A DNA stretch of 64,000 nt from Thalassobacillus cyri (GTDB taxonomy: Bacteria > Bacillota > Bacilli > Bacillales > Halobacillaceae): the NCBI RefSeq assembly GCF_900107755.1, contig NZ_FNQR01000001.1, positions 124,001-188,000 of the forward strand, in the 5' to 3' direction. The translations under genes were made by a program, and so were the position numbers. Positions 24,612 through 34,597 of the stretch are shown in pieces (position 1 is the stretch's first letter; the number at the start of each line of letters is the position of its first letter). The notes beneath the pieces are model-generated. The model did not search any database and was not told where the DNA came from. It worked only from the letters and a program-made list of their open reading frames with translations.

Positions 24612-27106
24612 GAAAAGAATCTAGCACCTGTCATGTAGTGTTCCATACCCATTGGGACAGGGAATGGTACTTGCCTTTTGAATTGTTCCGTTACCGGTTT
24701 ATCCATGTGATGGAACGAATCATTAAAGGAATAGACTCCGATGATATTGAAAAGTTTGTCCTCGATGGCCAGATGGCGGCCCTCGACGATTACTTTGAAG
24801 TATGTAGTGACCAGCAGCGGAAAAAAGTTGTTCGGCTTATTAAAAATGGGAAGATCATTATTGGTCCATGGTATGTGCTGGCTGATGAATTCCTCGTATC
24901 CGGGGAATCTCTATGGAGAAATTTAGAGATCGGGCTTGAAATGGCAAAAGAATATGGACAACCGCAAATGGTAGGCTACTTGCCTGACACATTTGGCCAT
25001 AACAGTCAGATGCCGCAATTGTTGAATGCATTTCAAATTGAGAATGCTGTTCTTTGGCGAGGTATTAGTCCGGAAGCATCTGAGTTTTGGTGGCAAAGCC
25101 CGGATGGAAGTCGTGTATTTACTGCCTTTTTGCCTGAAGGTTATTACCAGCCGCTCCTTAATGAAGAAGACCCCAGTAAAATGGTGAACGAATACATTGA
25201 TAAAGTGAAACCGTATGCTACAACCTCGCAATTGTTGCTTACCAATGGTGGCGATCATTTGATGCCTGCTTGGAATTCGATGAAAGAGCAGATGAATAAA
25301 GTCAGTAATGAAGAAGTAGAACTAGTGACCTCATCATATGAACAATTCCTGAAAGACATCCGGGAGGAGACTGGTAACCTTAAAACTTATAAAGGTGAAT
25401 TGCGGTCAAACGACCACTTTTATGTGTTACCAAATGTGCTTTCCACAAGAACATATTTAAAAAAACAGAACCAGGAAATCGAGGATGAAATTACTGGTTA
25501 TGTAGAGCCGCTGCTTGCGATTGCAGGTGTTTCCCATATGGAACGTTATCTTAATGACACGTGGAAGCTTCTCCTCCTAAACCATCCTCATGACAGCATT
25601 TGTGGGTGCAGTATTGATGAAGTACATAAAGAAATGCAAACCAGAACAATGAAATTGAAGCAGCGAATGGATGCCCTTAAACAAGAGGCTTTATATCGAT
25701 TAGGAGCTCAAGAGTTATCTCTCTCAGGCGATAGTGGACGAAAACCTTTTACTGACATGAGTAAGTTCACTATATTTAACCCTCATGCCTATGAATATAC
25801 AGGTTGGGTTGAAGGCGTGATTTGGCTTTATGAAGATGAATCATTTGTTATTAAAGACAATCAGGATAAGACACTTAACACAATTGTTTTAGATAAAGTA
25901 CAAAGCCGACATTTTGCCTCACCTACGGATGGTTTCCCGGAATTCAAAAGTATGTGGAACTATGAAATTGCTATATATGTACAATCACTTCCTGCATTAT
26001 CACTACAACCATTTTCTGTCGAACAAGGAAAGGCACAAATACCTGGCTTATCATCTACTGCAACGATCAGTAACAAGTATATGGAAATTAATTTAGAAAA
26101 AGCTTCACTTTCAGTCAAAGACTTAATGACAGGCGAAGAGTACAACGAATCAAACCGATTGTACAGCTCGCTGGATGCCGGAGATGAATACAATTATTCA
26201 CCTCCTCTTAATGATCTTATTACCGAAGGAAAACTAGAGGGAGAGCCTGAAGTGAACGTAACAGATAGCTTCCAGGAACTGAGCTATCAATTGCTATTAG
26301 AACCACCTGCCTCACTTGATTCTGAGAGGAAAGGGCCAGGTGATAGAACGTCAGCTATCCATGCTGTTTTTACTATACGTCTTTATTCGGACGATCCGAT
26401 AGCTAAAGTTGATATTCAGCTTCATAACGAGTGTAAAGACCAGCGGTTGCGCATTGTCTTTCCTCAAATAGGCGAAGTGAACGAAACATCTAGTGATACA
26501 GCTTTTGATCTAGTGACTCGCTATGCAGCCAAGGAAGAGGCTTTTGATGCTGAAAAAGGAACAGAGGTTCCTGTAGTAGTAGAACCGAGCTATTCGCTAA
26601 TCTCTGTAAACAGGCTTGTTTTTATGCATCGTGGATTACAAGAATATCAGATTAATTCAAATAACGAATTAGAAATTACGTTACTACGAAGTGTCGGATG
26701 GCTTTCAAGAGAAGATCTCCGGACGCGCGGGGGTGGTGCTGGGCCTGGTTTTGAAACTCCAGATGCTCAATGTCTGGGAAGTTACTCTTTCAGTTATGGA
26801 TTTGGGTTTCAGGAGTCAAAAGAGATAGCTTTAACAAAAGCAAAAGAATTCCGTTTACCGCCAGTTTTTTTGCCAGGAGAGGTGTCAACCGATCCGCTGA
26901 TCAATTTTTCAGAATCAGTGTTGCAGCTCAGTGCTTTCCGGCAAAAAGACGAAGGAATGGAAGTTCGTGTCTGGAACCCAAAGGATAGTGACTTAAAAAC
27001 AGATTTCTATTCTGACTGTTCTGTATATAAAGGATTAGAGAAATGCAACCATTCAATAACAATTCCTGCAAAAACAATCGTCACATTGAATCTAGAACGA
27101 AGGTGA
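24608..27106 (+). CDS. GH38 family alpha-mannosidase
   Basis: The 832-residue enzyme has the GH38 opening FHTHWDREWYLPF, the nucleophile region GYLPDTFGHNSQMPQLL and HPHDSICGCS, followed by the middle three-helix and C-terminal beta domains. There is no signal peptide, so it acts in the cytoplasm on imported oligosaccharides, releasing mannose or, judging from NanE and the kinase, possibly an N-acylated mannosamine. GH38 members of this size are usually mannosylglycerate or general alpha-mannosidases. Confidence 0.9.
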   Translation: MRKESSTCHVVFHTHWDREWYLPFELFRYRFIHVMERIIKGIDSDDIEKFVLDGQMAALDDYFEVCSDQQRKKVVRLIKNGKIIIGPWYVLADEFLVSGESLWRNLEIGLEMAKEYGQPQMVGYLPDTFGHNSQMPQLLNAFQIENAVLWRGISPEASEFWWQSPDGSRVFTAFLPEGYYQPLLNEEDPSKMVNEYIDKVKPYATTSQLLLTNGGDHLMPAWNSMKEQMNKVSNEEVELVTSSYEQFLKDIREETGNLKTYKGELRSNDHFYVLPNVLSTRTYLKKQNQEIEDEITGYVEPLLAIAGVSHMERYLNDTWKLLLLNHPHDSICGCSIDEVHKEMQTRTMKLKQRMDALKQEALYRLGAQELSLSGDSGRKPFTDMSKFTIFNPHAYEYTGWVEGVIWLYEDESFVIKDNQDKTLNTIVLDKVQSRHFASPTDGFPEFKSMWNYEIAIYVQSLPALSLQPFSVEQGKAQIPGLSSTATISNKYMEINLEKASLSVKDLMTGEEYNESNRLYSSLDAGDEYNYSPPLNDLITEGKLEGEPEVNVTDSFQELSYQLLLEPPASLDSERKGPGDRTSAIHAVFTIRLYSDDPIAKVDIQLHNECKDQRLRIVFPQIGEVNETSSDTAFDLVTRYAAKEEAFDAEKGTEVPVVVEPSYSLISVNRLVFMHRGLQEYQINSNNELEITLLRSVGWLSREDLRTRGGGAGPGFETPDAQCLGSYSFSYGFGFQESKEIALTKAKEFRLPPVFLPGEVSTDPLINFSESVLQLSAFRQKDEGMEVRVWNPKDSDLKTDFYSDCSVYKGLEKCNHSITIPAKTIVTLNLERR

Positions 27107-27114
27107 GTGTAACC

Positions 27115-28626
27115 ATGAAAAACAGGATTGCATTATTACCCGTGGATGGGCGCCCCGTGACAAGAAATCTGCCGATGGAGCTTGCACACCTGGCCGGGTG
27201 GCAGGTGGTGGCCCCGGAAGTAAATGACTTGGGGTTTCTGAAGCAACCTGCATGTGTGAAGGAAATTCGCGCATGGCTGATGGAAATAGCCTCCTATGTA
27301 GATGGTCTCGTACTATCTATAGATATGTTGTTGTATGGGGGCTTAGTACCTTCCCGTATCCATGTGTATCAAGTGGATGAGCTGATCCAACGTATGGGAT
27401 TGTTAAAAGAACTAAAGGAAACGTATCCCGATATAACTTTAATGGCCTTTAGCTCCACAATGCGAATTTCCAATAACAACATCAATGAAGAAGAGAAATC
27501 ATATTGGGAAGATTATGGGATGAAATTGTGGGCACTATCCTACCATTCCCATCGATACGAGAAGCTGGGAGAAGAACAGGATGGATTACTGGTTGAGAAG
27601 CTGAAGAAGGAAATACCAGAAGATATACTCCGCGATTACCGGAACACAAGACAGATTAATTTTACAGTGAACAAGTCATTATTGGATCTGGTTCAGGAGG
27701 GTGTGTTGGACCATCTGGTGTTCCCACAAGATGATACGAGTGAATTCGGCTGGAATGTCAAGGAACAGGAGGAATTGCAGTATATAATTCGCAATCGTTC
27801 TCTCGACAGATTTGTTTATTTATATCCGGGTGCGGATGAAGTTGCAAGCACCTTACTAACACGAATGGTTTTTCAATTGGAGCAAGAACCATTACCAAGC
27901 TTTTATCCAGTATATAGCGGGGAAAAAGGTGCGCTTGTTCCCGCCATGTATGAAGACCGACCAATAGCTGAGTCCGTGAAAGGGCAGCTTGTGGCAATTG
28001 GATCTCGTACGGAAGATGACTTCCAGGCAGCAGACATTATCATTGGAGTGAATGTGCCAGGCCAAAAACAAGGGGACTTAGCGCTTGGGCTAAATTTGCA
28101 TCAGGTGGATACAAATGATCGAAATGTTAAAGAATGGATAGGGCGGCTGCATGCGTATAGGAAAAGAAAACCTGTAGCAGTCGTGGATGTAGCCTATGCA
28201 AATGGTGCTGATCCTGCAATGGTTCCACTTCTGCTCGATCAATTGGAATGGAAGGAACTCTTCGGCTTTGCAGCTTGGAATACGGCAGGTAATGCTATTG
28301 GCACTACTGTTTCCCAGGCCGCTTTGATCTGGTTAGCCGATAAAAAGGGAAAGTCTTCAGATGAAGATCGTATCAAACAGCTTGTGTTACGTATGCTTGA
28401 TGATTATGTCTATCAATCTATTACTCGTCAGAAAGTGCGAGCAGAGCTTTACAAGGAGAATGCTGTTCAGTTAAATCAGGTAGCAACTCCGCTATATCAA
28501 AAAGAAGTTTCCCGGTTCCTGACGAAATATGCATCGGAATGGATGGTGGAAAGTATTTATTACCCATGGGAGCGTACGTTTGAAGTTGGGGTGAACATAA
28601 GAAAGGAGGGGTTGAATGAAGGCTGA
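27115..28626 (+). CDS. DUF4127 family protein
   Basis: ATG 27115, with AAGGTGAG before it, gives 503 residues starting KNRIALLPVDGRPVTRNLP, the hallmark of DUF4127. Other conserved blocks are LVLSIDMLLYGGLVPSR, the ASTLL and PGADEV region, and FAAWNTAGNAIGTTVSQA. It has no signal peptide or membrane helix. The function of the family is not known to me; it recurs in sugar-utilisation clusters. It overlaps the FAD gene by 11 bp. Confidence 0.82.
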   Translation: MKNRIALLPVDGRPVTRNLPMELAHLAGWQVVAPEVNDLGFLKQPACVKEIRAWLMEIASYVDGLVLSIDMLLYGGLVPSRIHVYQVDELIQRMGLLKELKETYPDITLMAFSSTMRISNNNINEEEKSYWEDYGMKLWALSYHSHRYEKLGEEQDGLLVEKLKKEIPEDILRDYRNTRQINFTVNKSLLDLVQEGVLDHLVFPQDDTSEFGWNVKEQEELQYIIRNRSLDRFVYLYPGADEVASTLLTRMVFQLEQEPLPSFYPVYSGEKGALVPAMYEDRPIAESVKGQLVAIGSRTEDDFQAADIIIGVNVPGQKQGDLALGLNLHQVDTNDRNVKEWIGRLHAYRKRKPVAVVDVAYANGADPAMVPLLLDQLEWKELFGFAAWNTAGNAIGTTVSQAALIWLADKKGKSSDEDRIKQLVLRMLDDYVYQSITRQKVRAELYKENAVQLNQVATPLYQKEVSRFLTKYASEWMVESIYYPWERTFEVGVNIRKEGLNEG

Positions 28627-30175
28627 TATCCTTGTTATCGGAGGTGGGATAGGCGGAACACTTGCTGCTTTATCAGCAGCACGGCAGGGGAATACTGTAA
28701 TTTTGACAGAGGAAACAGATTGGATAGGCGGGCAGCTTACCGCCCAGGCAGTGCCCCCTGATGAACACCCTTGGATAGAATCGTTTGGATGTACAGAAAC
28801 CTATCGCAAATTCCGTAACAGTGTACGTGATTATTATCGGGAACATTACCCAATGAAAGAGGATGCAAAAGCAGTCGGTCATTTGAATCCTGGTTCGGCC
28901 TGGGTCAGTCGTATTGCCCACGAGCCACTGGTCGCTAAACATATTCTTGAGGATATGTTGCAGCCTTACAGAAGCAATGGACAAATAACAATACTTTTCG
29001 ATACTCGTACGTGCTCAGTGGATATGGACAAGGATCGTATTAAGTCTGTTTATGTAAGAAAGGAAGAGAAAGAAACGCTTAAGCTTGAAGGAGAATTTAT
29101 CCTGGATGCAACAGAATGTGGAGACCTACTTCCACTTGCAGGCGTTGAATACCGTATTGGAGCAGAATCGAAAGAAATGACAGGAGAGCCTCATGCCCTG
29201 GAGGTTTATCAACCGGATGATATGCAATCATTCACCCAAGTGTTTGCCCTGGAGTATCGTCCTGAAGAAAACCATGTTATTGAAAAGCCTGAAATGTATG
29301 AGGTGTGGAAATCCTATCAGGCGGATTTTCTCGATCATCTTCAGTTAAGTTGGAATATACCAGACGCTGATACAGGCAAATCAAAGAAGTTCCGAATGTT
29401 CACTCAAGGAGAGAAATTAGGGTTATGGGAGTATCGCCGGATCATTGACCCCGAATTATTTCAGGAAGGCTTCTTTCCAGGAGAAATTTCATTAATTAAT
29501 TGGCCACAAAATGATTACTGGAAGGGTGCGATCATCGATGTGAATGAGAGAGAAAAAGACAAGCATCTTTATGCGTCCAAACAGTTGAGCCTGTCCCTTT
29601 TATATTGGCTGCAAACAGAAGCACCGCGTGAAGACGGTGATTCAGGCTATCCTGGTTTAAAGCTTCGACCTCATATAGTCGGAACAAAAGATGGGTTCGC
29701 TAAACATCCGTATATCCGCGAATCCCGGCGTATTAAAGCTTTAGAAACTGTGGTTGAACAAGATATTAACGCAGATGTTTCTCCTTATGAAGGAGTCCGT
29801 AGTCGTAAAAATTCGGTTGGCATCGGTGCCTATCGAATGGATCTGCACCCGACCACCAAAAGCCACCGTTTATTTTATGCCCGAAGCTACCCGTTTGAAA
29901 TTCCCTTGGGAGCTCTAATACCGAAACGAGTGAAGAATTTGATCCCTGCATGCAAAAATATCGGATGTACCCATTTGACGAATGGTTGCATGCGCGTGCA
30001 TCCTGTAGAATGGAATATTGGAGAATCAGCAGGTGCACTTGCATCCTTTGCACTAGAAAGGGGTCTGAATCTTAAGGAAATCTATCAAAATGAGGACTAT
30101 ACTTCTGCGTTTCAACAGGAATTAAAGAAATTGGGCATCCAGCTACATTGGCCTGAAGAAGTAGGAGTTATTTAG
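28616..30175 (+). CDS. FAD-dependent oxidoreductase (PF12831 type)
   Basis: The 519-residue protein starts with a dinucleotide-binding motif VIGGGIGGTLAALSAARQG, followed by EETDWIGGQLTAQAVPPDEH, and ends with a second FAD contact (CTHLTNGCMRVHPVEWNIGE). It belongs to the FAD-dependent oxidoreductases found beside glycan-degradation genes. The substrate is unknown; oxidation of a sugar hydroxyl before elimination is one possibility. It is the last gene of the tightly packed part of the operon. Confidence 0.82.
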   Translation: MKADILVIGGGIGGTLAALSAARQGNTVILTEETDWIGGQLTAQAVPPDEHPWIESFGCTETYRKFRNSVRDYYREHYPMKEDAKAVGHLNPGSAWVSRIAHEPLVAKHILEDMLQPYRSNGQITILFDTRTCSVDMDKDRIKSVYVRKEEKETLKLEGEFILDATECGDLLPLAGVEYRIGAESKEMTGEPHALEVYQPDDMQSFTQVFALEYRPEENHVIEKPEMYEVWKSYQADFLDHLQLSWNIPDADTGKSKKFRMFTQGEKLGLWEYRRIIDPELFQEGFFPGEISLINWPQNDYWKGAIIDVNEREKDKHLYASKQLSLSLLYWLQTEAPREDGDSGYPGLKLRPHIVGTKDGFAKHPYIRESRRIKALETVVEQDINADVSPYEGVRSRKNSVGIGAYRMDLHPTTKSHRLFYARSYPFEIPLGALIPKRVKNLIPACKNIGCTHLTNGCMRVHPVEWNIGESAGALASFALERGLNLKEIYQNEDYTSAFQQELKKLGIQLHWPEEVGVI

Positions 30176-30320
30176 TGTTGGGTTAGTAATAGGAGTTTTT
30201 GTCTATTATACCTGGAGTCTTTTTTACTAGCAATGAAGAAAATATCCAACTTATCTATTGTTTTGAAGAATTAATTCACTTTTAGGGGGTGAGATATGAT
30301 AGTATCTTTATAACTTCACA

Positions 30321-30334
30321 TGACAGCGCTTGCA
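30321..30334. promoter_or_regulatory. candidate cre site (CcpA operator)
   Basis: TGACAGCGCTTGCA fits the palindromic cre pattern TGNNANCGNTNNCA and lies 23 bp before the start of a secreted glycosidase-like gene, where it could block transcription in the presence of preferred sugars. Confidence 0.5.
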
Positions 30335-30356
30335 AAAAATTAAATGGAGGGATTAC

Positions 30357-32021
30357 ATGAAGAAATGGTTTGTTCTTTTGTTGACCACGTTTTTGGTATT
30401 GGTTAGTTCACTTCCGACTTTTGCAGCTTCCGACAAATCTCGTACGGAAGTTTTGAAGAGTTTAGTAGACCATGAAGAGTTTGAAGGAAGAGTATTATGG
30501 TACGATCTTTCAGCCAATATCAACAACTTAAGTTCACCAGAAAAGGTGAAAGATATCGTAACGAAAACAGCCGATGCCAACATTGATACAATCATCCTGG
30601 ATGTGAAGAACTATACAGGATTTGTTGGTTACAACAGTGAGATTGCCCCACATATGAGTACCTCTACGATTAAAAACTACCACGAGTTCCCTGAAGGATA
30701 TGACCTGCTCCAGACAGTTATTGAGGAAGCCCATGACCAAGGAATAGAAGTGCATGCAAACGTAAACGTGTTCTCCGAAGGAAATAATAACTATAAAGAT
30801 GGCCCTGCCTTTGACAATCCAGAATGGCAAACCCAATTTTATATGGCAAACCGAATTCTTAAAACCTCTGAAGGTGAGACATACGATATTACTGGTATAA
30901 ACAAGGAAAGGGGTACCAACCAGCTTGTAGTTTTTACTCCTGATCAATATGAAGTTTCCCCTTCCAATCAATGGGGGGTAGAAGTACAAGTCGTTGACGG
31001 AGTGATTACTGAGATAAGAGATCGCATCTCTGGTGCAGAACCTTTGGAGGTGCCTGATAATGGGGTAGTCCTTTCTGCACACGGAGACGCAAGAACATGG
31101 GTGCTGAATTCCTTGGAAGAAGGGGAAACCGTCGATTATAACGAAAGTGAGTCAAAAATTGTACCAGCGTCAGAATATCCTACGTTCTCTACGTTTGTGA
31201 ACCCGATTCGAGAAGATGTAAAGAGTTATGAGATAAGCATCATTGAAGAAATCATAACTAATTATGACGTAGATGGAATTGTTTTGGATCGAGCTCGTTA
31301 TTCAAATCAATATGCAGATTTCAGTGACTTAAGCAAAAATGCTTTTGAAGAGTATATCGGTGAAGAAGTACAGAACTGGCCCGAGGACATTTTTGAAATT
31401 GAATTGACCGAAACAGGCGAGGAAATAAATAAAGGAAAATGGTATAAAGAATGGATTGAATTCAGAGCACACAATATTCAGTCTTTCTTCAAGCAGGCTG
31501 AAGAATTTGTGCATGACTATGATGAAGATCTGTTTTTCTCTACTTACGTAGGAGCATGGTATCCCCTTTATTATAGTGAAGGCGTAAACTGGGCGAGCCA
31601 AACTTACCAACCGGATTATGATTGGGCTAGTGATGATTATCATGAAACAGGATACGCCGAGTATCTTGATTTCTTAATGACAGGAAACTATTTTACTCAA
31701 GTAACGAGAGATGAGGCAGTAGAAGCAGGCAATCCGGATTGGTATAGTGTGGAAGGTTCAGCAGATATAGCGATGGATGTAGTGAATGAAGCGACTCTAT
31801 TATATGGCAGCCTGTACCTGCAACAATATGAAGGTGATCCGGAACAATTCCGAAAAGCTTTGCGTTCGGTGCTAGAACGGACACACGGCATTATGCTCTT
31901 TGACCTGGTTTATCTGGAACAATATGAATGGTGGGATATTTTAGAAGAAGAGTTTTCTGAGAAGAAAAAGTCTCCACATCAGAACCCTGGAATAATGAAT
32001 TTGGTTCGGGGAGAAAGCTAG
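30357..32021 (+). CDS. secreted GHL10-like glycoside hydrolase with a beta-rich insert
   Basis: ATG 30357 has GGAGGG at the right distance and gives 554 residues. A signal peptide MKKWFVLLLTTFLVLV...TFAAS is followed by a TIM-barrel GHL10/DUF187-like domain (IDTIILDVKNYTGF, GIEVHANVNVF, DGIVLDRARY). Between barrel strands, around residues 180-260, sits an insert starting RGTNQLVVFT and containing VPDNGVVLSAHG. The same module occurs in the next protein. It probably acts outside the cell on a polysaccharide. Confidence 0.75.
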   Translation: MKKWFVLLLTTFLVLVSSLPTFAASDKSRTEVLKSLVDHEEFEGRVLWYDLSANINNLSSPEKVKDIVTKTADANIDTIILDVKNYTGFVGYNSEIAPHMSTSTIKNYHEFPEGYDLLQTVIEEAHDQGIEVHANVNVFSEGNNNYKDGPAFDNPEWQTQFYMANRILKTSEGETYDITGINKERGTNQLVVFTPDQYEVSPSNQWGVEVQVVDGVITEIRDRISGAEPLEVPDNGVVLSAHGDARTWVLNSLEEGETVDYNESESKIVPASEYPTFSTFVNPIREDVKSYEISIIEEIITNYDVDGIVLDRARYSNQYADFSDLSKNAFEEYIGEEVQNWPEDIFEIELTETGEEINKGKWYKEWIEFRAHNIQSFFKQAEEFVHDYDEDLFFSTYVGAWYPLYYSEGVNWASQTYQPDYDWASDDYHETGYAEYLDFLMTGNYFTQVTRDEAVEAGNPDWYSVEGSADIAMDVVNEATLLYGSLYLQQYEGDPEQFRKALRSVLERTHGIMLFDLVYLEQYEWWDILEEEFSEKKKSPHQNPGIMNLVRGES

Positions 32022-32027
32022 TCAGAT

Positions 32028-32061
32028 AGCCAGGCAAGGGAAATATGTCTCTTGTCTGGCT
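32028..32061 (+). terminator. hairpin between the two secreted glycosidase genes
   Basis: AGCCAGGCAAG / CTTGTCTGGCT (one G-U) without a U tail. It may be an attenuator or mRNA-processing hairpin. Confidence 0.45.
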
Positions 32062-32082
32062 AATTAAAAGGAGGAAGGCCAG

Positions 32083-34428
32083 TTGAGTAAAAAATTATTA
32101 TATATCCTGTCTGTCTTAGTTTTATCTATTACTATTGGTGTTCTTTCTACTTCATTCATTATGGCTGAAGAAGCGGATGCCACTACAGTAACGAATGAAA
32201 ATGGCGAGAGTATTAATGTAGATACCGAGAATGATCGTAATAACTCTAATAAACTAGTATTATTTGATCCGACTTTCAGTTATTTTACCGAAACCAATGA
32301 TGATTCTTTAGAGGTGGTTCTAGAGAGGGTAGAAGGAACAAATTATCAAGTGCTTCGCAAAGGGAGTGGTGATCAGGCGATTCCTGAGAACGGGTTAGTG
32401 TTATCGACAGGATCTCAATCGACAGATACGATTATGAGTTTCCTTAATAGTCTTAGCGAGGGAGAAACTGTAAAAATAGGTGAACCTGTTGAAAAAGTTT
32501 ATGAAAATTTACTAGATGACATTAATCCAACAGATGAATCAAACCCAGATGGGGCTCCTTTTCCAGGTAATCGCGGTGCTGATCAATTATTGCTGTATAC
32601 AACAGAATTTGGTTCAAGTACGGGTACCAACCCTTATGGTTATGAAATTACGGTGACCGATGGCGTTGTGACAAAGGTAGGGGGCGGAGATAGTGCTATT
32701 CCTGCCAATGGGTTTGTTGTCAGTGGCCATGGAGTAGGTGCAGAATTTTTAAAGAAAGCAGAAATAGGAATGAAGGTAGTTTATGAAAATAATGGATACA
32801 TTAAATTAATCAGAGATGCATCTATTTTCATTTTTAAAAGCGAGCAAGCATTGAATGAAGCGAAGCAGAGTATCGCTTTGGCTGAAGAAAACTATATAGA
32901 TGCTGATTTTGATAAGGCTTATCGATCGATTGAAGAAGCGGAAGATTTGTTAGTAAAGGCTGATGAGTGGAAGGATAATGATCCACAGCGAGCATTAAAT
33001 TATACAAAACAGGCTACGCAGGCCGCATATGATGGTTATTATTATTCCTTGCCATCAGAGGTAGGGGAGCAGCGTGCTATCTGGTACCGTCCTGAGGAAA
33101 AGGATTTGGAAGATGTCACTACTACTCTGAATAGGATGGAGCAGGCTGGATTTAATTCTCTTTATCTGGAAACTACATTTTGGGGCTACACCATTTTTCC
33201 AAGTGAAACGATGAAGTCCTATGGATTGCCTGAGCAGCATCCGATTTTTGCTGACCAGGATTATGGAAAGTATGGGTCCGATGTCCTTCAGGCTTTCATT
33301 GAAGAAGGTGAGAAACGGGGTATTACTGTTCAGTCATGGACAGACGGGTTTATGATTGGACATAGCAGCCTTGGGTTGCCATCTCAATTTAAAAAATATC
33401 CGGAATGGAGTGCTGTTCAAAGAAATGATGAACCAGGAACACCAGGATATGATTCCAGCAGTAATTATTATTGGCTTGATATTGCCAACACGGAAGTACA
33501 ACAATTTATGCTGGAAATCTATGAAGAACAGCAAAAAAACTATGACATTACTGGCTTGAACATCGACTATATGCGATACCCTCACCATGATTTTGAACGG
33601 AGTTATAGTTTCAGCACAGCTAATAGAGAACAATTTGAAGCTGAATTTGGTACTTACCCGATAGAATTGAGTCCTTCCGATCAATTGTGGGAAGAGTGGG
33701 AGCAGTGGCTGCGAGAACAGGAAAATACTTTTGTTGAAAAGCTTCATGAACAAAGCAAAAGTATCGACGCTGCCTTTATGCTGACTGCCACCCCAGAACC
33801 AGGGCCCGAAGCTGTACTGATCAGTGACTGGGTAGATCATATCGATGGAGTCATTCCACAAGCATACGGCCATGATTTCAACAGCATTCAATCGACGGTA
33901 AAAGCAAGTAAAGAATTGACACCTTCATCCATGATGTATTACACAGGTATCTATTCCTTCTACCATCATGTCGATGAAAAAGCAGCCGTAGCTGATGTAT
34001 TAGCTGCAGCCCATGGGACGTCAGGGGGGAATATGTTTGCGTTTGGTCAGGCAAGTGCACCTTCTGTGGATGCCTTAGGAAAAGGTCCGTGGAGAGAAGC
34101 GGCGGTCAATCCTGGAGAATCACCTAGAGAAGCAGTACTGGCAACGGTCCAACAATTGCAGAAGCAGACCGAAAACATCTACATTCCAAAAGGAGCAATT
34201 AACAAGAATGAGGGACAAGCTCTAGTAAACAATCTTCTTAAGTGGAAAGTGATGATGGAGCGCCCGTCTAAATCGTTAACACAGGAAAAAGTTAATAAAG
34301 AATTAGTAAAGACCATGGATAATATTGATGCTATGAACAGTTTGGATGACGTAGTGAAAGATCGGTTGTCAGAAAAGATAGAGAAAATGGAAAAATGGTT
34401 GAATTACTATTATGAAAAACAACGGTAA
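32083..34428 (+). CDS. secreted GHL10-like glycoside hydrolase with two N-terminal beta-modules
   Basis: TTG 32083 with AAAGGAGG 8 nt upstream gives 781 residues. A signal peptide comes first, then two copies of a beta-rich module (about residues 50-140 and 170-255; the second carries RGADQLLLYTTEFGSSTGT and IPANGFVVSGHG). A helical linker follows, then a GHL10/DUF187 barrel (RAIWYRPEE, FNSLYLETTFWGY, ITGLNIDYMRYPHHDF, DHIDGVIPQAYG). It is expected on or outside the cell surface. Together with the previous protein it may process the glycan whose fragments are imported. Confidence 0.75.
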   Translation: MSKKLLYILSVLVLSITIGVLSTSFIMAEEADATTVTNENGESINVDTENDRNNSNKLVLFDPTFSYFTETNDDSLEVVLERVEGTNYQVLRKGSGDQAIPENGLVLSTGSQSTDTIMSFLNSLSEGETVKIGEPVEKVYENLLDDINPTDESNPDGAPFPGNRGADQLLLYTTEFGSSTGTNPYGYEITVTDGVVTKVGGGDSAIPANGFVVSGHGVGAEFLKKAEIGMKVVYENNGYIKLIRDASIFIFKSEQALNEAKQSIALAEENYIDADFDKAYRSIEEAEDLLVKADEWKDNDPQRALNYTKQATQAAYDGYYYSLPSEVGEQRAIWYRPEEKDLEDVTTTLNRMEQAGFNSLYLETTFWGYTIFPSETMKSYGLPEQHPIFADQDYGKYGSDVLQAFIEEGEKRGITVQSWTDGFMIGHSSLGLPSQFKKYPEWSAVQRNDEPGTPGYDSSSNYYWLDIANTEVQQFMLEIYEEQQKNYDITGLNIDYMRYPHHDFERSYSFSTANREQFEAEFGTYPIELSPSDQLWEEWEQWLREQENTFVEKLHEQSKSIDAAFMLTATPEPGPEAVLISDWVDHIDGVIPQAYGHDFNSIQSTVKASKELTPSSMMYYTGIYSFYHHVDEKAAVADVLAAAHGTSGGNMFAFGQASAPSVDALGKGPWREAAVNPGESPREAVLATVQQLQKQTENIYIPKGAINKNEGQALVNNLLKWKVMMERPSKSLTQEKVNKELVKTMDNIDAMNSLDDVVKDRLSEKIEKMEKWLNYYYEKQR

Positions 34429-34452
34429 CTAAACGTGCTGGAAATTAAGTTG

Positions 34453-34494
34453 AAGCCGCATTGCGCTTATTCACTATACGCAATGCGGCTTTTA
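34453..34494 (+). terminator. terminator of the glycan locus
   Basis: AAGCCGCATTGCG / CGCAATGCGGCTT is a perfect 13-bp stem followed by T residues, 25 bp after the last gene. Confidence 0.85.
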
Positions 34495-34570
34495 AATTAC
34501 ACTAGTGTTTCTTCTTGACTGATATCTTAATTTTTATCTGAAAAAGGCCGAGCATAATAGCAAGTTAGGT

Positions 34571-34597
34571 GACTTCCTACAAGGGGAGTCTTTTTTG
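34571..34597 (+). terminator. short terminator-like hairpin
   Basis: GACTTCC / GGGGAGTC is followed by TTTTTT. No gene lies directly upstream. Confidence 0.5.
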
